Positions 1-8,946 of a stretch of DNA of 11,809 nt are shown in pieces; the stretch's first letter is position 1; each line of letters begins with the position of its first letter. The position numbers were made by a program, and so were the translations under genes. The notes under the pieces are model-generated. The model was not told the DNA's origin. It saw only the letters and a program-made list of their open reading frames with translations, and did not search any database. This DNA is from Candidatus Nanopelagicaceae bacterium (GTDB lineage Bacteria > Actinomycetota > Actinomycetes > Nanopelagicales > Nanopelagicaceae): contig CANESA010000011.1 in NCBI GenBank assembly GCA_947440735.1, positions 1 through 11,809 of the forward strand, written 5' to 3'.

Positions 1-164
1 TGCTGATTGGCATCTGATATTCCAAGATCTGCCTTTGCACTTGGGATCGCAATATTGACGATGGATGAATCAAGAACGACCATCAACTGGGCGATGGCAA
101 CAACGAATAAGGTACGCCAGCGATTTGGATCGAGCTCTAACTGGCTTGCAGACTTTTGTGACAC
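1..164 (-). CDS. MFS transporter, DHA2 (EmrB/QacA-type) drug:H+ antiporter family, N-terminal fragment
   Basis: Reading the minus strand from a GTG at 164-162 gives 54 codons that run off the left edge, so only the N-terminus is present. A short hydrophilic head ending in PNRWRT is followed by a hydrophobic first membrane helix and the motif VVLDSSIVNIAIPS, about residues 29-42. This is the typical helix-1 signature (LDxTIVNVALP) of 14-helix DHA2 major facilitator transporters, which export drugs or metabolites from the cytoplasm using the proton gradient. The GTG start is preceded by a good ribosome binding site, GAGGAG at 175-170, five bases upstream. The gene is transcribed divergently from ilvD across a gap of about 50 bases. 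The substrate cannot be told from this fragment. The plus-strand open frame over the same bases looks like a shadow. Confidence 0.85.
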   Translation of the reverse strand, partial: MSQKSASQLELDPNRWRTLFVVAIAQLMVVLDSSIVNIAIPSAKADLGISDANQ

Positions 165-205
165 AAGTACTCCTCAAGAAAGGCAAAGATGGATTGTTTT
201 AAGGC

Positions 206-211
206 TAGAAT
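206..211 (+). promoter_or_regulatory. -10 element of a probable leaderless ilvD promoter
   Basis: TAGAAT matches the TANNNT core of the actinobacterial -10 and ends exactly six bases before the ilvD ATG at 218, so transcription should begin at or next to the A of the start codon. There is no Shine-Dalgarno sequence in front of that ATG, which fits a leaderless mRNA. No good -35 is visible. The same hexamer, TAGAAT, is seen upstream of rpsB. Confidence 0.6.
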
Positions 212-215
212 TATC
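210..215 (-). promoter_or_regulatory. possible -10 element for the MFS gene
   Basis: Read on the minus strand the hexamer is GATAAT. A start about seven bases downstream would give a 5' leader of roughly 40 bases carrying the GAGGAG ribosome binding site of the MFS gene. No convincing -35 lies 16-18 bases upstream, so this is a weak call. It overlaps the plus-strand ilvD -10 hexamer by two bases. Confidence 0.3.
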
Positions 216-217
216 TC

Positions 218-1891
218 ATGACGAAGATGAAGCCGCGGTCTGGAATTGTCACTGATGGCTTAGAGCGTGCCCCTGCTCGCGGAATGTTACGTGCAGTGGG
301 CATGGGTGATGAAGATTGGGTAAAACCTCAGATTGGAATCGCATCTTCGTGGAATGAAATCACCCCATGTAATCTCTCACTCGATCGCCTTGCTAAAGCA
401 TCCAAAGAAGGCGTCCTTGCAGCGGGTGGTTTCCCTATGCAATTTGGAACCATCTCAGTCTCTGATGGAATTTCAATGGGACATGAAGGTATGCACTTCT
501 CATTAGTCTCGCGCGAAGTTATTGCCGACTCGGTTGAGACAGTGATGGAAGCAGAGCGATTTGATGGAATGGTCACCTTTGCTGGCTGCGATAAATCACT
601 TCCAGGAATGATGATGGCGGCGGCTCGTCTAGATGTTGCTGCGGTATTTGTATACGCGGGATCAACTCTTCCGGGCCAGGTAGATGGAAAAGATGTCACC
701 ATCATTGATGCATTCGAAGCTGTCGGTGCATGTGCTCGCGGACTCATTACTCAAGATCGAGTTGATCAAATTGAGCGCGCAATCTGTCCTGGCGAAGGTG
801 CTTGTGGCGGAATGTATACAGCGAACACAATGGCAGCGATCGGTGAAGCACTTGGGCTTTCATTGCCGGGCTCTGCAGCACCTCCTGCAGTTGATCGCAG
901 ACGCGATGCATACGCCATCGCATCCGGTGAGGCAGTTGTTAACCTTATTAAGCTCGGAATCACCACTCGAATGATTCTCACCAAGAAGGCATTTGAGAAC
1001 GCAATTACAATTTTGATGGCACTCGGTGGATCAACAAATGCGGTCCTGCACTTACTGGCAATTGCACATGAAGCAGATGTTGACTTAACTCTAGAAGATT
1101 TCCATCGCATCGGCTCAAAGGTTCCACTACTCGGAGATCTCAAGCCATTTGGAAGATTTGTGATGTCAGATGTAGACCGAGTTGGCGGCATCCCTGTAGT
1201 CCTTAAGATTTTGCTTGATGCTGGCTATCTTCACGGAGATACGTTGACTGTGACGGGAAAGACGATGGCTGAAAACTTAGCTGATATCAATCCACCGCTT
1301 GCAGATGGAGATGTGCTTCGCGGAATTGATCGTCCACTTTCTACAGATGTCGGAATCACAATCTTGGGCGGATCACTCACGCCAGAAGGTGCCGTATGTA
1401 AAACGGCTGGAATTGGTATTACAAGTTTTGAAGGTCCCGCTCGAGTCTTCGAACGCGAGCAATCTGCAATGGATGCGTTAGAGAATGGAACTATTCAAGC
1501 GGGTGATGTAGTTGTCATTCGTTACGAGGGTCCAAAGGGTGGACCCGGTATGCGCGAGATGTTGATGATCACCGGTGCCATCAAAGGCGCAGGTCTAGGA
1601 AAATCAACACTCCTTCTGACCGACGGTCGTTTCTCTGGAGGATCAACTGGTTTATGTGTTGGCCACGTATCGCCAGAAGCGGTTGATGGCGGACCAATTG
1701 CATTTATTAAAGATGGCGACCTCGTACGAATCGATATCACCAGTCGCACCCTAGATCTCTTGGTAGAGCCAGCAGAGTTAGAGGCTCGTAAAATTGGATG
1801 GAAGCCGTTGCCACATAAATACACCCGTGGCGTGCTCAATAAGTATTCACGGCTTGTCGGTACCGCCTCTCGTGGGGCCGTCTGCGACTAA
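218..1891 (+). CDS. ilvD: dihydroxy-acid dehydratase IlvD
   Basis: This cytoplasmic Fe-S enzyme dehydrates 2,3-dihydroxy-isovalerate and 2,3-dihydroxy-3-methylvalerate to the 2-keto acids that precede valine/leucine and isoleucine. The 557 residues are full length for the family and closely resemble the mycobacterial enzyme throughout. The three cluster cysteines are visible: C51 in [10 protein letters not shown]124 in AGCDKSLPG and C196 in [16 protein letters not shown]126, next to C124, is the lysine known to be carbamylated for Mg binding. The C-terminal domain has [12 protein letters not shown] and [17 protein letters not shown], which holds the catalytic serine. The start at 218 is favoured over the ATG at 227 because TAGAAT lies six bases upstream, giving a leaderless start; no ribosome binding site is present. 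The gene stands apart from the ilvB operon behind a separate promoter, but acts in the same pathway. Confidence 0.97.
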   Translation: MTKMKPRSGIVTDGLERAPARGMLRAVGMGDEDWVKPQIGIASSWNEITPCNLSLDRLAKASKEGVLAAGGFPMQFGTISVSDGISMGHEGMHFSLVSREVIADSVETVMEAERFDGMVTFAGCDKSLPGMMMAAARLDVAAVFVYAGSTLPGQVDGKDVTIIDAFEAVGACARGLITQDRVDQIERAICPGEGACGGMYTANTMAAIGEALGLSLPGSAAPPAVDRRRDAYAIASGEAVVNLIKLGITTRMILTKKAFENAITILMALGGSTNAVLHLLAIAHEADVDLTLEDFHRIGSKVPLLGDLKPFGRFVMSDVDRVGGIPVVLKILLDAGYLHGDTLTVTGKTMAENLADINPPLADGDVLRGIDRPLSTDVGITILGGSLTPEGAVCKTAGIGITSFEGPARVFEREQSAMDALENGTIQAGDVVVIRYEGPKGGPGMREMLMITGAIKGAGLGKSTLLLTDGRFSGGSTGLCVGHVSPEAVDGGPIAFIKDGDLVRIDITSRTLDLLVEPAELEARKIGWKPLPHKYTRGVLNKYSRLVGTASRGAVCD

Positions 1892-1918
1892 CGTCTTCCC
1901 TGTAGGTGCTCTCATATT

Positions 1919-1936
1919 GTGAGATCGCTATCTCAC
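1919..1936. promoter_or_regulatory. perfect palindrome between ilvD and the ilvB promoter
   Basis: GTGAGAT-CGCT-ATCTCAC has two perfect 7-base arms around a 4-base centre. It begins 27 bases after the ilvD stop and ends three bases before the -35 of the ilvB leader promoter. The position suits an operator for a regulator of the ilvB operon. As RNA it would be a 7-bp hairpin at the end of the ilvD transcript, but no T-run follows, so a standard intrinsic terminator is unlikely. No second full copy was noticed in the window. Confidence 0.5.
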
Positions 1937-1939
1937 GTC

Positions 1940-1968
1940 TTGACGCTTTGCCCTTCTCATTGGAGAAT
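1940..1968 (+). promoter_or_regulatory. promoter of the ilvB leader and operon
   Basis: TTGACG (1940-1945) and GAGAAT (1963-1968) are separated by 17 bases, close to the sigma-70 / SigA-type consensus. The -10 ends six bases before the ATG at 1975, placing the predicted transcript start at that A. It lies just upstream of the leader peptide and attenuator, so it probably drives ilvB-ilvN-ilvC-serA-leuB-ilvE-cimA. Confidence 0.65.
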
Positions 1969-1974
1969 ATGGCT

Positions 1975-2022
1975 ATGACAACAACACGCGCTCTCTCTTC
2001 ATCAGTGGTGGTGATTCGATAG
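1975..2022 (+). CDS. ilvB operon leader peptide (Val/Ile attenuation peptide)
   Basis: The open frame encodes MTTTRALSSSVVVIR and stops at TAG (2020-2022). Three consecutive GTG valine codons (2005-2013) and an ATT isoleucine codon stand just before the stop, with one CTC leucine codon earlier. A short peptide rich in the operon's end products, placed right after the promoter and before an intrinsic terminator, is the hallmark of translation-coupled attenuation. An in-frame ATG at 1969 would add Met-Ala, but that ATG lies between the -10 and the expected transcript start, so 1975 is preferred and the peptide would be read from a leaderless RNA. Leader peptide synthesis without a ribosome binding site has been reported for Corynebacterium glutamicum ilvBNC, to my recollection. 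The peptide itself probably has no function beyond ribosome positioning. Confidence 0.8.
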   Translation: MTTTRALSSSVVVIR

Positions 2023-2050
2023 CGCGTGCCTTCAAGCATCACGCGCCCTC
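1985..2050 (+). promoter_or_regulatory. alternative hairpins of the ilvB attenuator (segments 1, 2, 3)
   Basis: Segment 1, CACGCGCT (1985-1992), inside the leader peptide, is perfectly complementary to segment 2, AGCGCGTG (2021-2028), which begins in the stop codon. Segment 2 can instead pair over 7 bp with segment 3, CACGCGC (2040-2046). Past a 2x2 internal loop, G2018-C2050 and A2019-T2049 could extend that stem into the 5' arm of the terminator. A ribosome stalled on the GTG run would cover segment 1 and leave segment 2 free to form 2:3, hindering the terminator. A ribosome at the stop codon would mask segment 2 and let the terminator form. This is the classical four-segment logic. The pairings are seen directly; the mechanism is inferred. 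Confidence 0.7.
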
Positions 2051-2069
2051 AGATCTCTGAGGGTTTTTT
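2046..2069 (+). terminator. intrinsic terminator of the ilvB attenuator
   Basis: CCCTCAGA (2046-2053) and TCTGAGGG (2056-2063) form a perfect GC-rich stem with a minimal loop, probably ATCT in practice, followed at once by six T residues (2064-2069). It lies after the leader peptide and 52 bases before ilvB. Because it sits between the promoter and the operon, and overlaps the end of antiterminator segment 3, it is read as a conditional attenuator rather than as an end for ilvD. Confidence 0.88.
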
Positions 2070-2121
2070 CATTTAATGAGATAGAACAAGATAGAGCGAG
2101 ACGGGAAAGGAGTACGAAGAG

Positions 2122-3882
2122 ATGGCACATGTACCAACAGCAAACGGCGCGACAATGAATGGAGCTACTTCATTGGTGAAAAGCCTTGAAGCAGCAGGCG
2201 TAGATGTGATGTTTGGTATTCCTGGCGGTGCGATTCTTCCCGCCTACGATCCAATCTTCGACTCCACAATTCGCCATATTTTGGTTCGTCACGAACAAGG
2301 TGCTGGCCACGCTGCAACTGGGTATGCCCAAGTGACGGGTCGCGCAGGTGTCTGTATTGCAACATCTGGGCCAGGTGCAACAAACTTAGTAACACCTTTG
2401 GCCGATGCTGCCATGGATTCTGTTCCAATGGTTGCAATCACCGGACAAGTTCCATCTCTTGCAATCGGTACCGACGCTTTTCAAGAGGCAGATATTCGCG
2501 GCATCACAATGCCATTCACAAAACATAACTTCCTTGTTACCAACCCACACGATATTCCTCGCGTCATTGCTGAAGCGTTCCATATCGCCACAACCGGTCG
2601 TCCTGGACCAGTTCTCGTCGATATTGCAAAAGATGCACTTCAGAAAGAGACGACCTACAACTGGCCAACAAGTATTGACCTTCCGGGATACAAGCCACAG
2701 TTGATGCCAAATCAGGGTGCAATTAATGATGCAGCAGCGCTGATCGCCTCATCACTTAAGCCAGTCTTCTATGTTGGCGGTGGTGTAATTAAAGCTAACG
2801 CTGCACGTGAGTTATTGGAACTTGCAGAACTTCTTGGTGCACCAGTTGTCACCACTCTTATGGCTCGTGGTGCGTTCCCAGATTCGCATCCATTACATAT
2901 GGGTATGCCTGGTATGCACGGAACCGTTGCTGCTGTTACTGCTCTGCAGAAAGCTGACCTACTTATTACGCTAGGTGCGCGCTTTGATGATCGCGTCACT
3001 GGAAAGCTCTCTACCTTTGCCGTCAATGCAAAGGTAATTCATGCAGATATCGACCCTGCTGAAATCGGTAAGAACCGCTACGCAGATGTGCCTGTTATTG
3101 GTGATGTACGAGAGACGATGAAAGCGCTGATTCCAGCTCTGAAGGCCGCTCTTGCAAAGAACGCTGCAGATATCACACCATGGCTGCAGTCAATGAATAA
3201 GTTACGCGCAACATATCCATTGGGTTATGACATCCCAACAGATGGTTCACTCTCTCCGCAATTTGTTATCGAACGCCTGAGCCAAATCTGTGGTCCTGAC
3301 ACAATTTTCGCTGCTGGCGTTGGTCAGCATCAGATGTGGGCATCACAATTTGTAAAGTATGAGAAGCCACGTACATGGCTCAACTCAGGTGGAGCAGGAA
3401 CTATGGGTTATGCAGTTCCTGCTGCAATGGGTGCAAAGGTGGGCGCACCAGATACAACTGTCTGGGCTATCGATGGCGATGGATGTTTCCAGATGACAAA
3501 TCAAGAACTCGTTACCTGCGCACTCAATAACATCCCGGTAAAGATTGCGATCATTAATAACGAAAGTCTTGGAATGGTTCGCCAGTGGCAGACCCTGTTT
3601 TATGACAGCCGATATTCAAATACCAGCCTTGAGTCAAAGCGCGTCCCTAACTTTCCACTGTTGGCAGAGGCGATGGGTTGTGTTGGTCTTGCGTGTGAGC
3701 GTCCAGAAGATGTTGATGCAACAATCGAAAAGGCTATGTCAATTAATGACCAACCAGTGGTTGTTGATTTCCGAGTTCATCGCGATGCGATGGTCTGGCC
3801 GATGGTTGCAGCAGGTACATCTAACGATGACATTATGATCGCTCGCGCTACCGCGCCTGACTGGGATTCACAGGAGCTCTAA
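2122..3882 (+). CDS. ilvB: acetolactate synthase (acetohydroxyacid synthase) large subunit IlvB
   Basis: This is the catalytic subunit of the ThDP-, FAD- and Mg-dependent enzyme that condenses two pyruvates to 2-acetolactate, or pyruvate with 2-oxobutyrate to 2-aceto-2-hydroxybutyrate, the first common step to Val/Leu/Ile. At 586 residues it is full length. The N-terminal ThDP domain holds the catalytic glutamate E58 in [15 protein letters not shown] and the conserved AITGQVP and GTDAFQE. The middle FAD-binding domain includes [11 protein letters not shown]. The C-terminal ThDP domain carries GDG at 452-454 with the downstream NN and then GMVRQWQ. The ATG at 2122 is supported by AAAGGAG (2106-2112) nine bases upstream. 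It is the first structural gene after the attenuator. Its TAA shares a base with the ilvN ATG, giving translational coupling to its regulatory partner. Confidence 0.97.
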   Translation: MAHVPTANGATMNGATSLVKSLEAAGVDVMFGIPGGAILPAYDPIFDSTIRHILVRHEQGAGHAATGYAQVTGRAGVCIATSGPGATNLVTPLADAAMDSVPMVAITGQVPSLAIGTDAFQEADIRGITMPFTKHNFLVTNPHDIPRVIAEAFHIATTGRPGPVLVDIAKDALQKETTYNWPTSIDLPGYKPQLMPNQGAINDAAALIASSLKPVFYVGGGVIKANAARELLELAELLGAPVVTTLMARGAFPDSHPLHMGMPGMHGTVAAVTALQKADLLITLGARFDDRVTGKLSTFAVNAKVIHADIDPAEIGKNRYADVPVIGDVRETMKALIPALKAALAKNAADITPWLQSMNKLRATYPLGYDIPTDGSLSPQFVIERLSQICGPDTIFAAGVGQHQMWASQFVKYEKPRTWLNSGGAGTMGYAVPAAMGAKVGAPDTTVWAIDGDGCFQMTNQELVTCALNNIPVKIAIINNESLGMVRQWQTLFYDSRYSNTSLESKRVPNFPLLAEAMGCVGLACERPEDVDATIEKAMSINDQPVVVDFRVHRDAMVWPMVAAGTSNDDIMIARATAPDWDSQEL

Positions 3883-4169
3883 TGGCCATCCATAAACTAG
3901 AAGTTCTCGTCGAAAACGAACCTGGCGTACTTGCACGTGTTGCAGGGCTTTTCGCACGCCGTACTTACAACATTGACTCTCTGACTGTAGGTCCGACAGA
4001 GAATTCAAAGATTTCAAAGATGATCATCGAAGTAAGTGTCGAGGGTCACTCCCTAGAGCAAGTGATCGCCCAGCTGGACAAGTTAATCAATGTAATACGC
4101 ATCGAAGAGGTCCTCGAAGGTGCGATCAGCAATACCAAGCACGACACCCAACCCGATTATCAGAACTAA
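3882..4169 (+). CDS. ilvN: acetolactate synthase small (regulatory) subunit, ACT-domain-only form
   Basis: The small subunit activates IlvB and confers valine feedback inhibition. Residues about 3-75 form an ACT domain. N12 and G15 in VENEPGVLARV and N30 in RRTYNIDSL match the valine-contact positions known in E. coli IlvH, so feedback sensitivity is likely kept. The protein is only 95 residues, whereas actinobacterial homologues are usually about 165-170 with a second C-terminal domain; E. coli IlvN, about 96 residues, is the nearest size match. The natural stop is followed by 39 bases and then ilvC, so there is no room for a frameshifted C-terminal half. The ATG overlaps the ilvB stop (TAATG), and GGAG at 3873-3876 serves as ribosome binding site. 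Annotation as ilvN is firm; the shortness is the odd feature. Confidence 0.93.
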   Translation: MAIHKLEVLVENEPGVLARVAGLFARRTYNIDSLTVGPTENSKISKMIIEVSVEGHSLEQVIAQLDKLINVIRIEEVLEGAISNTKHDTQPDYQN

Positions 4170-4184
4170 ACTAGATCTCGATAG

Positions 4185-6827
<2,643 letters not shown>

Positions 6828-6828
<1 letters not shown>

Positions 6829-7865
6829 TGTCAAAAAATATAAACCTTGCTGTCATCGCTGGAGATGGAATTGGTCCAGAGGTTGTGGCTCAAGGTATTC
6901 GCATCCTCGATAAAGTTGCTGCAAAGTATGAGACAACTTTTACGAAGACTGAATACGATCTTGGTGCAGGTTATTGGCATCGCACAGGCGAGGTTCTTCC
7001 TGATTCAGTCATGGCTGAGATTGCAAAGTCAGATGTGATTTTGCTTGGTGCTGTTGGAGATCCAACAGTTCCAAGTGGAGTCCTTGAGCGCGGACTCTTG
7101 CTCAAGCTTCGCTTTGCATTCGATCACTACATCAACTTACGTCCTGCTCGCCTTGCACAAGGTGTCACTGGACCACTTGCAACAAAAGCTCCTATTGATT
7201 TTGTAGTTGTGCGCGAAGGAACTGAAGGTCCTTATGTAGGTGCAGGTGGCGTTCTTGCTCTCGGTACTGAAAACGAGATTGCAACTGAGGAATCACTGAA
7301 TACTCGTCGTGGTGCTGAGCGTGCTATCCGATATGCATTTGAACTTGCCACCAAGCGTGATCGCAAGAAGCTCACCTTGGTTCACAAAAACAATGTTTTG
7401 ACTCGCGCCGGGAGTCTCTGGACTCGTACATTTAATGAAGTAGCCAAGGAATATCCAACGATCACAACAGATTATTTACACGTTGACGCGGCATCCATGT
7501 TCTTTGTAACAAACCCAGATCGCTTTGACGTGGTTGTCACAGATAACCTCTTCGGAGATATCTTGACCGATATTGCTGCTGCAATCTGTGGCGGAATTGG
7601 TTTGGCAGCATCTGGCAATATCAATCCAACTGGTGCATTCCCGTCAATGTTTGAACCGGTGCACGGTTCAGCTCCTGATATCGCTGGCAAGAATTTGGCT
7701 GATCCAACGGCAACAGTCATGTCAGTTGCGATGATGCTTGATCATCTCGGACTTACTCAGGCTGCTCGTGATGTTGAAGCAGCCGTTGCGAAAGATCTTG
7801 CTATAAGAGGCGATGCCAAGCGAAGCACTACACAAGTGGGGGATGCGCTCCTAGCGCTACTCTGA
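6828..7865 (+). CDS. leuB: 3-isopropylmalate dehydrogenase LeuB
   Basis: LeuB oxidatively decarboxylates 3-isopropylmalate in leucine synthesis and, in the citramalate route, 3-methylmalate to 2-oxobutyrate for isoleucine. The 345 residues are standard length. Visible are the N-terminal [10 protein letters not shown], substrate residues R129 and Y136 ([11 protein letters not shown]), K187 (VHKNN), metal ligand D220 (HVDAASM), D244 and D248 in [11 protein letters not shown], and the adenosine-binding loop [13 protein letters not shown], where D284-I285 indicates NAD rather than NADP. The ATG overlaps the serA stop (TAATG) with only a weak ribosome binding site, so translation probably relies on coupling. 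LeuA, LeuC and LeuD are not in the window; with cimA three genes downstream, the isoleucine role is as likely as the leucine one. Confidence 0.96.
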
Positions 7866-7866
7866 A

Positions 7867-8946
7867 ATGAAAATTACTCTCAACCCACAGGCAAAGGATG
7901 CAGCAACTCGTGATGCACTCGTTGCTGAAGGTGGATTCGGTAAGTACTACACCGATCACATGGTTATCTGCCAGTGGGATGAGAAGACGGGATGGGCAGA
8001 GCCAGAGCTTGTTCCGTATGGCCCAATCTCATTAGATCCAGCAACTGCTGTATTTCACTACGGTCAGGAAATCTTTGAAGGAATGAAGGCATACCGCCAA
8101 CCAGATGGTGGGATCGCACTCTTTCGCCCTGAAGCAAATGCAAAGCGTTTTGCACGAAGTGCTGCACGTTTGGCACTTCCTGAAATGCCCGTTGAACTCT
8201 TTATGGAAACCGTTGAAGCACTTGTTAAGCAAGATGCTGGATGGGTTCCGAATAAAGTGGGGGAGTCGCTTTATATTCGCCCATTTATGATCGCTACAGA
8301 AGTCGGACTTGGCGTTCGTCCATCAAATAAAGCTACCTATCTTCTTATTGCAACACCAGCGGGCGCTTACTTTGATCCATCAAAGGCAGTCTCTGTCTGG
8401 ATCTCCACCGAATACGTTCGAGCTTCTCTTGGCGGAACAGGTGAAGCAAAGTGTGGTGGAAATTACGCAGCGAGCCTTGTCGCACAGAAAGCTGCGGCAA
8501 AAGAAGGTTGCGATCAAGTTGTTTGGTTAGATGCGGTAGAACGCAAGTGGGTTGAAGAGATGGGCGGCATGAACCTTTACTTCGTTAAAGGTAAAGGCAC
8601 AGATGCCACAATATTTACACCACAGCTCACCGGAACTTTATTGCCAGGAGTCACACGCGATTCGATCTTGACCGTTGCTGCAGATCTTGGATATAAAGTC
8701 GAAGAAGGAATGATTAGTACCAGCGATTGGCAGTCAGGAATTGCATCCGGTGAAATCACTGAGACTTTTGCATGCGGAACTGCAGCTGTTGTCTCACCCA
8801 TCGGCCAAGCAAAGAGCACGATGGGAACCTGGGTAACAGGCGATGGTCAGCCTGGCGTCATCACTATGCAGATCCGCAACCACCTACTTGCTATTCAACA
8901 TGGAAATCTCGAAGATAAACATGGCTGGGTAAAGAGAGTTCTCTGA
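7867..8946 (+). CDS. ilvE: branched-chain amino acid aminotransferase IlvE
   Basis: This fold-type IV PLP enzyme transaminates the 2-keto acids to valine, leucine and isoleucine with glutamate as donor. The 359 residues fit the long actinobacterial/eukaryotic-like subgroup. HYGQEIFEGMKAYR (64-77) and LYIRPFMIATEVGLGV (135-150) are family signatures. The PLP lysine is K195 in GGTGEAKCGGNYAAS, and EEMGGMNLYFV and TFACGTAAVVSPIG follow. One base separates the leuB stop from its ATG and no strong ribosome binding site is seen, so coupling is expected. Its TGA overlaps the cimA ATG. It supplies the last step for all three branched-chain amino acids. Confidence 0.96.
   Translation: MKITLNPQAKDAATRDALVAEGGFGKYYTDHMVICQWDEKTGWAEPELVPYGPISLDPATAVFHYGQEIFEGMKAYRQPDGGIALFRPEANAKRFARSAARLALPEMPVELFMETVEALVKQDAGWVPNKVGESLYIRPFMIATEVGLGVRPSNKATYLLIATPAGAYFDPSKAVSVWISTEYVRASLGGTGEAKCGGNYAASLVAQKAAAKEGCDQVVWLDAVERKWVEEMGGMNLYFVKGKGTDATIFTPQLTGTLLPGVTRDSILTVAADLGYKVEEGMISTSDWQSGIASGEITETFACGTAAVVSPIGQAKSTMGTWVTGDGQPGVITMQIRNHLLAIQHGNLEDKHGWVKRVL

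Noticed and set aside
7..255. Plus-strand 82-residue open frame at the left edge
   Set aside because: The protein has no recognisable features and overlaps the ilvD start, while the minus strand over the same bases encodes an unmistakable MFS N-terminus with a ribosome binding site.
1969..2022. Longer leader peptide starting at the ATG at 1969
   Set aside because: It is in the same frame and has a GGAG-like stretch, but that stretch is part of the -10 region and the ATG lies upstream of the predicted transcript start. The ATG at 1975 has the six-base spacing seen elsewhere.
1836..2042. Minus-strand 68-residue open frame across the ilvD-ilvB gap
   Set aside because: It is antisense to the end of ilvD, the promoter and the leader peptide. 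Its composition resembles no family and the region is fully explained by regulatory elements.
2046..2069. Terminator taken as the end of the ilvD transcript
   Set aside because: It lies downstream of the ilvB promoter and leader peptide and overlaps the antiterminator arm, so an attenuator role explains it better, although it may also stop ilvD read-through.
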